From Stomorhina lunata (lineage: Eukaryota > Arthropoda > Insecta > Diptera > Rhiniidae), in NCBI GenBank assembly GCA_933228675.1, contig OW121741.1:131329290-131393289 (forward strand): a stretch of 64,000 nt of DNA. The letters run 5' to 3'. Under the pieces are notes generated by a model. That model saw nothing but the letters and a program-made list of their open reading frames with translations. It was not told where the DNA came from and did no database searches. The translations under genes were made by a program, and so were the position numbers. Positions 38,448-49,750 of this stretch are shown piece after piece (position 1 is the stretch's first letter; each line of letters opens with the position of its first letter).

Positions 38448-39121
38448 TTAAGGTATCTTCAGCCAATTATAAATTTCATCTAAACCAATTCCGCTAACAG
38501 GACTAACTTCAATAATGGTAACACGCTGTTTTATTTCCTTTTCCAACTTGGACATTTGTAACATCAACAAAGCCTCATTGCGCATTTGACGATAGGCATA
38601 ATCCATCTTAGAGAGAACCAAGAGAATCCGAACTTTCTGTATACGAGGTTCAGCCAAAATTGAATAGAACAGAACACCTAGAAAAATTATGAGTTCTTAC
38701 AAATTTTGTTTCCAAAAAAATTAATCTTAAACACATCACCTGCTGCTGAAATCTGACACAAATTGGCCGTGTCCACAACATACATTAACTTCTTGACATC
38801 ATTGAAATACTGACGCCATACGGGAGCCATACTACCACCAATTTCTAAAATACGTATGGACTTAAGAGGAGGCAAAGGCTTTCTCTTTTTCGTCTGATCA
38901 CTTTCTTCCTGTTTGGTATCACCGTTCGTTGTGGGCGGCTTTGGTTTTGGTTTCATTGCCTCATCTTTGCCATTGTTTGTTGGAAAGATGATATTATAGA
39001 TTCCTGTCCCGTTCGTAGGTGTAGAGAAGGAATTCTCATCTACGGAGTCATTATCTTGTAGAGCTTTAAGTAAATGGGTTTTACCAGATCTCTTGGGACC
39101 CAAACAAATGCAGGATATCAT
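38448..39121 (-). CDS. Arl16: ARL16-like small GTPase, two exons
   Basis: Exon 1 is 39121-38740, exon 2 is 38677-38448, with a GT-AG intron of 62 bp; the product is 203 residues. The P-loop GPKRSGKT is at residues 8-15, the switch II equivalent is EIGGSMAPVW (93-102), the base-binding motif is SKMD (150-153), and a C-terminal EVSPVSGIGLDEIYNWL matches the end of ARL16. ARL16 is a divergent Arf-like GTPase; recent work links it to cilia. The start is supported by an in-frame TAA 12 bp upstream. Odd points: a K/P/T/D-rich insert (about 45-88) between P-loop and switch II, no DxxGQ glutamine, and no N-terminal glycine for myristoylation. It converges on BBS8 and has an X-box 77 bp before its ATG. 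Confidence 0.88.
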
Positions 39122-39197
39122 TTTCTTGGCAGTTTAGAAATGAAGACAAATATGTTTAATATTTTTTTTATTTTTATTTAATGTAAATAGTTGAAAA

Positions 39198-39210
39198 GTT
39201 GCTAGGTAAC
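39198..39210. promoter_or_regulatory. X-box (RFX site) upstream of ARL16
   Basis: GTTGCTAGGTAAC fits the fly X-box form RYYNYY-N(1-3)-RRNRAC exactly with a 1-bp spacer. It starts 77 bp upstream of the ARL16 ATG, the usual promoter-proximal distance. RFX binding is inferred from the motif. Confidence 0.7.
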
Positions 39211-39454
39211 CGTTAAAGATGTATGTTGAAGTTGAATTAGTGACAACATAACGTTACGCGAACATGTAAAGCAAAGAATGTAAAGAAATAGACTAAACAA
39301 AGTTGCAGTTGCCCTCATCCGATCTGATTATTTTAATATTAACACTGCATTTCGCTGCAGTCGGTCCGGCGAAACGGAGCTAGATCGAATCCTGTTTAAA
39401 GCAAATGAGTACTGCAGATAAAAAATTTCACTATTATAAAAAAGATTTTGACTT

Positions 39455-39603
39455 CAAGATAGATAATACTGTACGTCTCGATAGGTTGGGGATTTTGTCC
39501 ATCATTTACTTCTATAATTTTTTTAATAGAAATTATTATCTTCTAGAAGATAATAATGAACAAAACTCCCAACCTTTCGAGACATACAGTATCATCCGTC
39601 TTG
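39455..39603. other. Long imperfect hairpin (58-nt arms, 33-nt loop)
   Basis: Arm 39455-39512 and arm 39546-39603 are inverted copies with about 80% identity and no gaps, including GTCTCGA and AGGTTGGG blocks. The loop is AT-rich. Most of the mismatches would be G-U pairs in a minus-strand transcript, fewer in a plus-strand one. It could be a small foldback element or the precursor of a small RNA. The frame 39405-39623 crosses it and is a by-product of it. Confidence 0.75.
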
Positions 39604-41825
39604 GAGTATACACAACTCTCTAAACGGTGTAAATCGAAATTCCGTAAAGGCATACAAACACCACTTAGATCAGATCATTTTTCGCTCAGGAATTTATAAC
39701 ACAACTTTTTCGAGTCCCTTATTTATCCTACGAATAGGCATCGTGAGTTATAATGCTATCTTATCTCATCTGAAAAGAACCTCAACGCAAAGGAACACCT
39801 CCAAAACTTATATATTTTATCAAAAACCTAAATTGCCATTCAGCATGCAAACCATGGAAATTCATGAAAACCAGCTTACCAATAGCATCGAAATAAATAT
39901 TAGGTGAAATGAGGGATGTAGTAATAGAAACGTCACAAAAAAGTTAAACGTCGCACAAGAAAACCCAGTCTCGTTTGAAGACTAGGACTATGCTGAAGAT
40001 ATGTGCCTCTTGCCTCACACTTTTAGTGACATGTCTTAAAAACTGGTACTTCTAGAAGCAGAAACTTTAAACTACGATAGAAGAACTACAGATTTATTAA
40101 GGTAAAACTGAAATACGAACAGGCTCCAGCCCACACGTTGAGACGGCAATTATCATTGAGTGAAATTAGTGATTATTGCAAAACAGATCAGAGTGGAATG
40201 CCTTTGTAATGGTCCTATGTTCCACACATGAACGCCGGAAGTAAATAATAAAACAGATTTTTATGTGATTAAATATCTTACATTCAAATTTTACTATAAT
40301 CGGTTAACATAGTTCCCATAAAAGATTCTTTTTCAAAATATTAGAAAGAATTTTTTGAGTAACACAAATCAGTAACAAACGTAGTTCACATTTTCGCTAT
40401 ATTCAACCCATAGTGCGGCGCTTACAGATTAAGCCACAGCATCCTTGAATATAATGTATAAATGTGATATAACTTTCAGAATAATCGAATTTTAATAAAA
40501 TGTTTAATTTCTTAAACAATAGTTGCACTTACCGATCATTCTCATCTCTTTATGTTTATTGAATTACTATTTATAGCAAGATTCCTGGATTTAATTTAAG
40601 ATTCTTATTTATTCACCCAATGTCGAAAGCTGCCCTTGATACTTTGTAATTTTGGCTCTTTTAACTCATATTTTAACACTTTATAACAATTAAATCACTT
40701 AAACATCATTTGGAACACAATTTAAACACATTAAACGTTAATTTTCGTACACTTTTAACCGTTTTTATTTAATATCTACAAAATTTTCTAAAGAAGTTAT
40801 CACAAACGTCCATTTTTTTCTCGTTTTGTTTACTCTTTATACTAAAGAGAGTTGCCAGTAGTGTTGTTAAAAAACAAGTATTGCCAGATCAGCTTTTAAA
40901 AGGAAATAAAACTAACGGCAGTTAACTATGATGTTGCCAAATTAAATTGTAAGAAATGTTAAGAATTTTAAATTAACAGAGAAATTTATACAAATTTCAG
41001 GTTATTTTATTTTTTTAACGCAATAAAATAAGTGTTTACTTACTTTGTTGCTATTAGGACGAGGGTTTTAACTCAATTTTATTTTTAGTTTTTCTAAAAT
41101 AATTTTATTGAAATTGTATATTAGAGCTTTTATTAAATATTTGTATTTATTTGTAGCAAGAATTTATTTACTTTTCCTCCACATAACAAAACCTTTTTAG
41201 AAATATGTTTTTATATATATATTTTTATATATATTTTTTTTTAATTTATTTTTTTTACTGAATTTTAAAATATATATTCGCTTTTATAATAGAGTATTTG
41301 TTTAAATTTTTGCATTTTTTTTTTTCGTTAAAGATTTTTAATTTGATATTAATATTTTCCTATGAAAAAAAAAACAATTTATTTGTTAAACAAATTTTTC
41401 ACAAAAAAAATTCAATATGTATAATTTTTTGTTAAAAATTATTTATTAATAGGTTGCAGGAAATTTTTCGAAAAAAAAATAACATTGTAAAAATATAGAT
41501 AAAAATATTTTTTATCGGAATTTATTTAAGTTTGTGCTGATTTTATAAACGCCTAGAAATATTGGCCTAGAACGAAGTATTCCAATCGACTCTGAATCGC
41601 TTAATCTGAGTGAAGTTTTGGCATCAAACGATTTAATGATTTCCATTGGGGTGGCGGCTTATACATTTTGCTTTCTGATCAAAGTAGAGGTCCCAATTTT
41701 AAAATTAAATGAATGAAATACGTACAAAATACTTGTTGAGATACAAGTTTGCTTATTCCAATATGGTAAAAATAATTTTTATGGGTAACTCGCACAGGAA
41801 TGTCTTCAGGAATTGAGGAATTTTA
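39604..41825. other. Intergenic AT-rich sequence
   Basis: No supported gene. T/A-rich low-complexity stretches occupy about 41040-41520. A stretch around 40840-40920 is richer in mixed bases but has no open frame. Confidence 0.45.
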
Positions 41826-43020
41826 AATTATAAGAATTTTTTAAAACCACAAATTTTTGGAAAATTTCTTAAAAAAAATAAGAAATTATTAAATTTTTTT
41901 TTTTAATTAAAAAAAAATTAAAAATTTCCTAAAAAATAAGAAATTTCTTAAAAAATTTTTAATAAATAAAAAAATAATTGAAAATTTTCTTCAAAATATA
42001 AGAAATGTTTAAAAAATTTCTTAAAATATTAAGAAATTTTTGAAAAACTAAAAAATTTTAAAAGTTTCTAAAAAAACAAGAAACTTTTGAAAATTTTCTA
42101 AAAAAAAAAATTGTTGAAAAATTTCTTAAAAAAAATAAGTACTTTTTGAAAAAAATAAAAAATTTCTTTAAAAAAAATATAAGAAATTTTTGAAAAATTT
42201 CTAAAATCAATAAGAAATTTTTAAAAAATTTTTAAAAAAAAAATAAGAAATTTTTGAAAAAAATATTTAAAAAAAATAAGAAAATTTTGAAAAATTTCTT
42301 GAAGAAAAGGAATTTTTGAAAAATTGCTTAAAAAATGAGATATTAAAAAATTTCTTATAAAAGTAAGAAATTTTTGAAAATTCCTTTAAAAAATAAAAAT
42401 TTTGAAAAAATTCATAAAAAATAAGAAATTTTTGAAAAAATTTGTAATAAAATAAGAAATTTTTGAATAAATTAAAAATAATAAGAAATTTTTGAAAAAT
42501 TTCTTAAAACAGATAAGAAAATTTTTTGAAAAAATTGGATTTTTGAAGAATTTTGTAAAAAAAATAAGAAATTTTTGAAAAAAAATGTAATAATATGAGA
42601 AATTTTTGAAAAATTTCGTAAAAAATAAGAAATTTTTGAAAAATATCGTAATAAAATTAGAAATTTTTGAATAAAATAAGAAATTTTTAAATAATTTTAA
42701 AAATAAAAGATTCTTGAAAAATTTCTTTAAAAACAAAATAATTTTTTTTTTAAATTTGTTAAAAAAAAGAATTTTTTAAAAAATGTAAAAAAAGAAATTT
42801 TTGAATAATTTAAAAAAAATAAATTTTTGAAAAATTTTTCAAAATTTTCTTAAAAAAATAAGAAGTTTTTGAAAAATTTCTTCAAAAAATAAAAAATTAA
42901 AAAAAAAAATTTTTTAATTCCCACAAAAAATATAAGAAAATTTTAAAATTTACCTAAGAAAAATAAGAAATTTTTGAAAATTTTCCCAAAAAAATTAAAA
43001 TTTTTTATAAAATATGTATT
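41826..43020. repeat. Degenerate ~31-bp AT repeat with GAAATTTTTGAAAAATTTC core
   Basis: Strongly diverged tandem units near 31 bp: AAGAAATTTTTGAAAAATTT plus CTTAAAAAATA. The core is again a near-palindrome but lacks CTATAG. The minus-strand frame 42386-42736 is a low-complexity translation of this repeat and not a gene. Confidence 0.75.
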
Positions 43021-44469
43021 TTAAACATTTAAATTTTTCATATCTATTAAATCTTTTACCAAACTAAAGACTTAAAATTTAGATAAATATATTATTAAAC
43101 ATATTTTTTTGCAAAATATCACTTTTGAATATGATAACATTTGGTCCACATTTGACCCTACCTTCCATATCAGTACCTCTGCCGGAAGTGACACAAATAT
43201 AATTTAATCACGAAGAATCAGGAAAGCTTTTAAAGTTGTTGGTCCATATTAAACTTTAGTAGTGAAGGGTGTAAAATAGTCGGGCTAAAAGTACAGCTTT
43301 GAATTAATTTTGAACAATTTGAATAAGTTCTTCTAAGACTATGCTATGGTACATACCATACATCCCATACAAGACCTTATTTTAATATCCAAAAATCACA
43401 AAAACAGTCATAATTCGATACATTATTTCATGACAATAAATTAATATTTGACCCTAAACTGATGAATAAAAACAAAGTATTTTTATCATGCCAAAATTTA
43501 GCAGAGATGTTTTTTAACCACCAAAATAACGGTTCATATTTTATCTTACAGTTTATTTAAACCAAATTATTTTATAGAACATTAAATAAAATCATGTTTT
43601 ACTATATAATATTTTTGGACAACAAATTTTATATTGACAAAGTTTTTCTTTTAAAAAGTATAAAATTCTTTGTTTTTTTGGTTTTTAAATAACTCACATT
43701 TTTTATTTAAAATCCGTTAAAATTTAATTTCTTGCTTTTCACGTTGGCAACATCTTTTCATTTGCTATAAAATATTCCATTTCCTTTTAAAATGCTCATC
43801 TGGTAACTCTTTTGGAATATAGGTTTATATTAATTCTGGCAACTCTAAACAATACAAAAAATAAAATGAGCGCCATTCTTAACAAAAAAGTTAACTTTCA
43901 GTGATTTTTGTAAATTTAAGATTTAAAAGTTTTAAAAGAATGTGTTCCAATTTGTTGATTCATAAAATGAACTTGTGTTTGATATAAAAGTGTAATTTGG
44001 AGTAAGATAAACTAAACTTACAAAAATATTTAGTTGATCCTGGCCAGCGGCCTCTTGAGGTTATTCTTCCCGTTCGATGTTTCGGTAAGTACTTTTGTAC
44101 TTCTTTAGAAATAATAACCCGTAAATAATAAGTAAGCTTCATGTTAATTTACGGCATATTATTCTTTTATCCTTGACTCCCAGAGGAGCATAGGGCCTCA
44201 ATTTACGGCATATACGTTGCTTTTAATAAAAATATGGCATTGATATCTAAAAATACCGCTATCAAAAGTTCTCCAAGTGGATTGTAAACATCCAATAAAA
44301 TTTAAAATAAATCTGTTTACAGCGCCGTGGACCGGTCATGGGCAGCACAACAACAAATTTATGACGACTACGAGATCTACCGCGGGTGAGGTTGTCCCCG
44401 ACCAAAGGATTAATTGATAGGTACACAAGCTTTAACTATAAGACTTTTAACAACATTCCTTTTATATAA
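43021..44469. other. Intergenic sequence, weak repeat traces
   Basis: No coding frame supported. GGTCCATATT with AGTAGTGAAGGGTGTAAAAT (43240-43275) resembles 47222-47260, so a dispersed repeat is present. 44164-44195 matches part of the repeat at 33536-33785. The 60-residue minus frame at 43960-44142 is unrecognised. Confidence 0.4.
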
Positions 44470-44735
44470 CACTAGCTGACCCCGACCGCGTTGCTAACAA
44501 AGCAACAAAGCAAACATTAGATATAGATAGATGTCATTTGTGGTGCAATATGAGAAATTAATTTTTCCACGCCTCCGCCCGCAGACCGAAAATAAAAAAT
44601 CAGACTTCAGTGTCACCCGTCTCGATATTCTGAAGATTCCCTGAAAATTTCATCGGCCCAGCCGTTTTCGAGTCCATACGATACATACTTAAAAACATCC
44701 ATTTTTATATGGGTATATAGATAGATAAGTCTAGT
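44470..44735 (+). mobile_element. RTE-type LINE 3' end fragment
   Basis: ACACTAGCTGACCCCGACCG, then GTCATTTGTGG, then AAAATTTCATCGGCCCAGCC, GTTTTCGAGT, and a tail of TATATAGATAGATA. This order (AGCTGACCC start, TTTCAT..GG..CAGCCGTTTTCGAG, ATAGAT tail) is characteristic of 3' untranslated ends of RTE-like elements in arthropods, as I recall them. No coding part remains. It lies 55 bp past the SNRNP40 stop. Confidence 0.55.
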
Positions 44736-44790
44736 TGAAAATCTCAATTAAATTATAAACGCTTTCTTTGGTCTCCTCTAGTCTTTATTG

Positions 44791-45946
44791 TTAATCTTCA
44801 ATTTCACCCAAATACAAATTCTTATCACTAGACCCCGATACAATCAGCGGTTCTTTGCCACTAAAATCTACATCATTCACACTACCATTATGACCCGGCA
44901 ACTTGTACAATATCTTACGACTTGTGGTATCCCAAATGTAAACATAACGATCTGCTGAACCCGATGAAATCTTACTGCCATCCGGTGACCAAGCGCAACG
45001 CAAAAGATTCTTCTCAAAGTTATGTTGATGGCCCTGGAAAATCTTAACACATCTTTCGCCCGGCACATAGGGTCTTACGTCCCAAATACGTAAAGTATTA
45101 TCCATAGAATTGGACAATATATAGGAGCCATCTGGTGAGAGGGAAATCCCGGTAATTGTATCAGTGTGTCCCTTTAAACTAAGCAAGACCTGCTGCTTGC
45201 GTATATCCCAGACCTTTAATTCATTATCGATACCTCCTGATATCACCTGATCGGCGGTGTCGTTGAATGTTACAGACGTTACTTGATAGGGAGCTTCCAA
45301 AGTGTGTACTGATAACTTTTTGCGAGCATCCCATATGCGTATCGTGCGATCATCTGAGCCAGAGCACAACATTTGTAGACCTCTCCGTGTGCCATGAAGT
45401 GAATTTACAAAGTTAGTGTGACCTTTTAAACGTCGTATACGATTGCCGGTTACTATATCCCATATGGCCAAGGTTTTGTCTGTGGAGCAGGTAAAGATCT
45501 GTGATCCCTCTGTATTGAAATGAGCCTCCAAAACAGCACCCGTATGCCCTGACATGGCCAAAATATTTTCACATTCCCCATAAACATTCCAAATGTCTGA
45601 AAAACACATTGATTATAACAAATATTTTTATGGATTTTTAGAAAACTTACAAATTTGCCTATCGAAACCTGAGGAAAGCAGCATTTCACCATCGGGATGG
45701 AATTCAGTGCAAAATATCTCTCCCTGATGGCCTTCTAAGAGCATAATGGGTGCCAGGAGATTGGAGGTTCTTCTTACGCCCTAAATTTGGTAAAATAGAA
45801 ATTAAAAACATTCTTTGGAACTTTTATCTGTAGAAACTTACCGCCTCCATGAGTGCCTTATCACGATTTGTATAGGCTATCAAATCATTTCTAGACTTTT
45901 TAGGTTCCTGCGCTAGAACTAAACTAGTATTTGGTCTTTTGGCCAT
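44791..45946 (-). CDS. SNRNP40: U5 snRNP 40-kDa protein (SNRNP40), WD40, three exons
   Basis: Exons 45946-45842, 45780-45651 and 45596-44791 join in frame across GT-AG introns of 61 and 54 bp to give 346 residues. SNRNP40 binds PRP8 in the U5 snRNP and acts in the spliceosome. A short basic N-terminus (MAKRPN, later PKKSRND) precedes seven WD repeats. The repeats start at LLEGHQGEIFC, GHTGAVLEAHF, GHTNFVNS, YQVTSVTFND, GHTDTITGISL, HNFEKNLLRCAWSPDG and GHNGSVNDVDF. GFDRQIYIWNVYG spans the exon 2-3 junction, and KIFQGHQHNFEKNLLRC and WDTTSRKILYKLPGH are diagnostic. In-frame stops directly before the ATG fix the start. Length and sequence match the family; no defects seen. Confidence 0.95.
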
Positions 45947-47937
45947 GTCTTATTATAAATCTCTTGTTTTTTGTTTTAGTTTATAAAATTTTATATCTTT
46001 TTCCAAAGTCAAAGATAAACGCGTTGTCAAAAAAGAAAACAAATAGCAGAGTTTATTCGGCTACTACCAGACAATAAATGTTATATACAGGGTGGTACAA
46101 ATATTTTTAAAAAATGTTACTAAACAGAGATGTTATCTACTCAGTGTCTATACGTGACTGGCAGAAATCTAAAGATTGGACAGAATGTATGGACTTTAAG
46201 GAATTCGTAATTTCTTTCAGAAATCTACTCCTTTCAAGCGTGTAAAGAGTACCTTATAAGGGACTGGTCCAAATTCATTCCCACAACAATCGGTTCTTCG
46301 TACCGGAACGACTAGGTTGGGTAGCGTGAGAATTTTCCAACTTTTTACTAAATAAATGCAAAAGATGGCATCTCAATTCCTGGCATTTCACAAATTTGAC
46401 ACCCCCTTTATTTCCTAACCACAAATTTTTCCACTCTATAGCTATGATCTTATATATAATGTATAATCTTTTAATAATGATTTGAGACGAAAACTACTTT
46501 AATAAGTTTTCCAGGTGATTACGAATTACCTATGAGCCAAAAGTTTCTCCTTTCTTTACTTATATTTGCAAAAAAGCTTAATTAATCTGTTTATTCTCTT
46601 AAATAACAAGGGTTGCTGTTGGAAGTTCTTTGCCAAAGTCCTAAGATTTCAGATTAGTAGCGGTACAGTTGGTGGAAAGGGTATATTGAGGTTTGATTTT
46701 TATGTGTGTAACGCATGTAATAGAAAGGGTATATTAAGTTTGTTCTAATGTCTGTGAAGTATAACATATTAGTCTGTCACCCAAATATAAGTCGGTATCT
46801 AACATGTAATCAAGATTTTTTTGAATGATTGCTGTACTTCTTGATCCAAATCGAATCATTATTTGGGGTACCAGGCACAGGATTTCCATACCGGAATAGA
46901 ATTTTTGGGCCTTTACATATACACATTTTTTGGTATAATGGAATTAAATTCTGCAAAAAGCCGAAATTAGTGTACCAAATTTTGTTGAAATCGTTTGACC
47001 ATACATACCCTACAAGAGCTTGGAGTTGGTCTCACCGAAATTACAGAAACGCTTGTAAATCTAAAGATAATTAAAGTTTGCAAACATAAATCTATAGGCC
47101 AGATTTAGTGACGGTCGCCCTACCTTTGACGGACATAAATATACTTAAATCTTGAGAAATTGTTGTTGAGATAAGAAAGTTAAGATATATCTCTAGAATT
47201 AAGATAAGCTTTTTAAGTTTTGGTCCATATTTCAACTTAGTAATGAAGGGCATCTTATAGTTAGTTTTGTACTTTCTTACTTGTTTTTTATATAAATTTT
47301 GCTCTTCTTAATACGTTCTAGCGATTTAAGCCCCGTATAAGATTTGGATCTATGTATAAAAGTATGTATTATAACATTTAAACGTATCAGCTGCTCTTGT
47401 GATGGAAGTATTATGCGCTTTTCGAAAAAGTTGGTCGACTTCAATTTCTTTACCAAAACCTGTTTGATCTGGTTTCTTCCTTATTTAAGGTTTCTTTGAA
47501 TTCTCAAGTGTTCTTTATGATATTTAATTATATTTGAAACTGTCAAATAAATTTGTTGCTTTTTTTTGAACAGTTCATAATGAATTTTTTTAAAAGTTAA
47601 TTTTGAACGAAATAAAAGTTGAAAATTAATGATTTTAAGTAATGGACTACATCATACAAATATTATTTATCGCCTTATAGATTAGTTTTACCTGAAATAG
47701 TAAATGCATATTTTATTTGGAACACTCTTTATTAAGTATACCATTTCAAATAAATAAGAGCCAACATTTTAATTAGAAAAAAATATATATTTCGAAATAC
47801 ATAAAAGTCAAAATACTCATTACAAACTACAAATAATGTACGCAGACGTAAATTATATTTACAAATCATCGAGGGTTAAATATATTTTAATCAAATTACA
47901 ATATAAACTATAAAGATATCCAGGCGGCAGCATAATT
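45947..47937. other. Intergenic sequence with repeat debris
   Basis: The first 100 bp upstream of SNRNP40 are its probable promoter and leader. 46270-46330 (CGGTTC..CGTACCGGAACGAC) matches the repeat at 38066-38120, and 47222-47260 matches 43240-43275. Frames at 46566-46748 and 46829-47074 lack any recognised similarity. No gene called. Confidence 0.4.
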
Positions 47938-48622
47938 TTAAACTGGCAAAGCACTTGAGCCCGATGAACTTACACTACTCCTAAATAAGGAACCAAATAG
48001 TTTTATACCCGACGAACCGCCCGGTACTGTGCTAATGACCATAAAAGCTAAAGCAATCATTTGTGCCAGGGCAAACAGAACAGTCAAAGCAGTGCTTTGC
48101 GCCCACAAGGCGCAATACAAAGTAGCAAAAAGGCAACTAAAATAGGTGGACGATACTAGGGCACGTTCCTTGGTAAAAAGAGTTCTAAAGAAAGCCATAA
48201 AGCCGGAGAGAAAGCAAAAACTTAAAACGAAAAATAAACTACCCATGGTGTAAAGTAAAGAGAATTTGCGTGTCTTGAGCAGCAGTACGGGCAAGTAGAA
48301 CATGGAGATGGTCATGCATAAAGTACCCATGCCCAGACAGGCCACAAAGCCCACAATACGTTGAAGTCGTGACTGGAAAGTAAACAAATAGAAACGTTTT
48401 GAATTCAACAGAAGAAATGTGTTTGTTTAATTCTAATACCAATTTAGGACAACATGAATCCTGTGTCTCCTTTAACCAACTGTTAGCTTCTGGTTCCGTG
48501 TTCCTGCTGAAAATGCTACCAAATTCGGGCACCTTAAGTTGTGGCACTTTGACGTTGAACTTTTTCTTTTGATCACTTTGTAGCAGCAAATATTGATCCA
48601 AATCATCTTTTAAATTTGCCAT
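47938..48622 (-). CDS. SFT2: SFT2-family vesicle transport membrane protein, two exons
   Basis: Exon 1 is 48622-48440, exon 2 is 48372-47938, with a 67-bp GT-AG intron in phase 0; the product is 205 residues. SFT2 proteins are four-span membrane proteins that help fusion of endosome-derived vesicles with the Golgi. The first 61 residues are hydrophilic and cytosolic (MANLKDDLDQYLLLQ, then KVPQLKVPEFGSIFSR). Exon 2 gives four hydrophobic spans near 66-92, 100-122, 130-150 and 153-172, with SRLQRIVGFVACLGMG, LYTMGSLFFVLSF and ALAQMIALAFMVISTVPGG as family-like segments and a Ser-rich tail. The start is the first ATG of the frame. The family is clear; which SFT2D paralogue it matches is not. Confidence 0.85.
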
Positions 48623-49589
48623 TTTGTATTTATTTATGTTTATCGACTTTAATAATTTAAATTTATTTGTTTTTAAAACATTTGCCACGAAATTGTTTAT
48701 TCCATGTAAATTTTTCGTTGTCGTTTTATGTTTTCCAAATTTCTCTTTGTTTTTGTTTCATTTGCTCAGCTGTTTCGGTTACTCATACATGTTGCAAAGC
48801 GCAGGGTTGTATTCGCTTATTTACACTTGAAGAAATTTATGTAATGAAATACAATTATTTTATATATCAGTCAATAAAAATCCACTTTTACATATTTTTT
48901 TTTTAATTTAAAACTTTACAAATATTTTAAGTGGAAAATTTAAAACAAAAACATATATTTGTATTTAAAATTTAAGTTTTTTAAATGTTAATTTCCATTA
49001 CAATAAAAAATTTTTATAAAATCTAAAATTTTTGTAAAAAATTAAAATGCTCATAAAAATTAAAATTTGTGTAAAAAATTAAAATTTTTATAAATAATTA
49101 TTATTTTGTGAAAAGTTAAAATTTTCGTGAAAAATTAAATGTTCACTAAAAAATTTCGTTTTATAATTTTTTTATCTATTTTGCTATACCGAGGTTTTTA
49201 TAGTAGACACAAATTTGAGAATTTCTTAAGATATTTTAAATTGTGATCTTCGTCTAACTCAATGATCTGTCTATTAAAGTTTTTGCAGACGCCACTAGAA
49301 AATCCGTTGTTGCTTTTATTAAATTTCCGAAAACATAGAAGGCAGGGTATTGTTCACTTCATCGAAAAATAGTTTGTTACTTCAAGTTTAAGTTTCTTTC
49401 CAGATTTAAATTTCGTTACTCCTGAAATCCACAGTTCCATATATTCACGTATGCAAACGTTTTTTTCCACTCTGTTTAGATCTAAAGGCTATAAGCACCC
49501 ATTGCTGCTTCACTGAGCTTAAAATTAGAAAACCAATTAAATTTCAAAGGACATCGCTGATTTCGTTACAAAGCAGTACCGATAGTTAT
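48623..49589. other. Intergenic AT-rich sequence upstream of SFT2
   Basis: Includes a short degenerate AT repeat (about 48990-49150, AAAATTAAAATTTTTAT-like). The plus frames at 48624-48906 overlap the SFT2 promoter side and are not credible genes. Confidence 0.45.
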
Positions 49590-49750
49590 TCACATTATCG
49601 GTACAGCTTCCTACTGCCATTATTGCAGTAGTGCTCCAGTGAATAAGTAGTGTTGGATACCCTTTTGTCACCGATGTTCACTTTCGTATTCTCTTGCATA
49701 CGGTTTAGAGCTCTTCGGTCGGATATATGTAGGTGATGCAGTTGCAATAA
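49590..49750 (-). mobile_element. Small LINE fragment
   Basis: GTGTTGGATACCCTTTTGTC and CGGTCGGATATATGTAGGTG align in order with GTTGGATACCCTACTGTC and CGGTCGGATGTAGGTGGTG of the minus-strand LINE at 34469-34550. A fragment of the same reverse-transcriptase region, too short to date. Confidence 0.55.

Noticed and set aside
39405..39623. 72-codon plus frame downstream of the ARL16 promoter
   Set aside because: It spans the long hairpin and has no recognised similarity or gene context; the hairpin is the better explanation.
42386..42736. 116-codon minus-strand frame rich in F, K and L
   Set aside because: It is a read-through of the 31-bp AT repeat; composition and repetition explain it.
44877..45692. 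Alternative minus frames overlapping SNRNP40
   Set aside because: They overlap the WD40 frame out of phase; one only contains exon 2 residues by reading through the intron.
48624..48906. Two plus frames divergent from SFT2
   Set aside because: F/C/L-rich translations of AT-rich promoter DNA without recognised domains.
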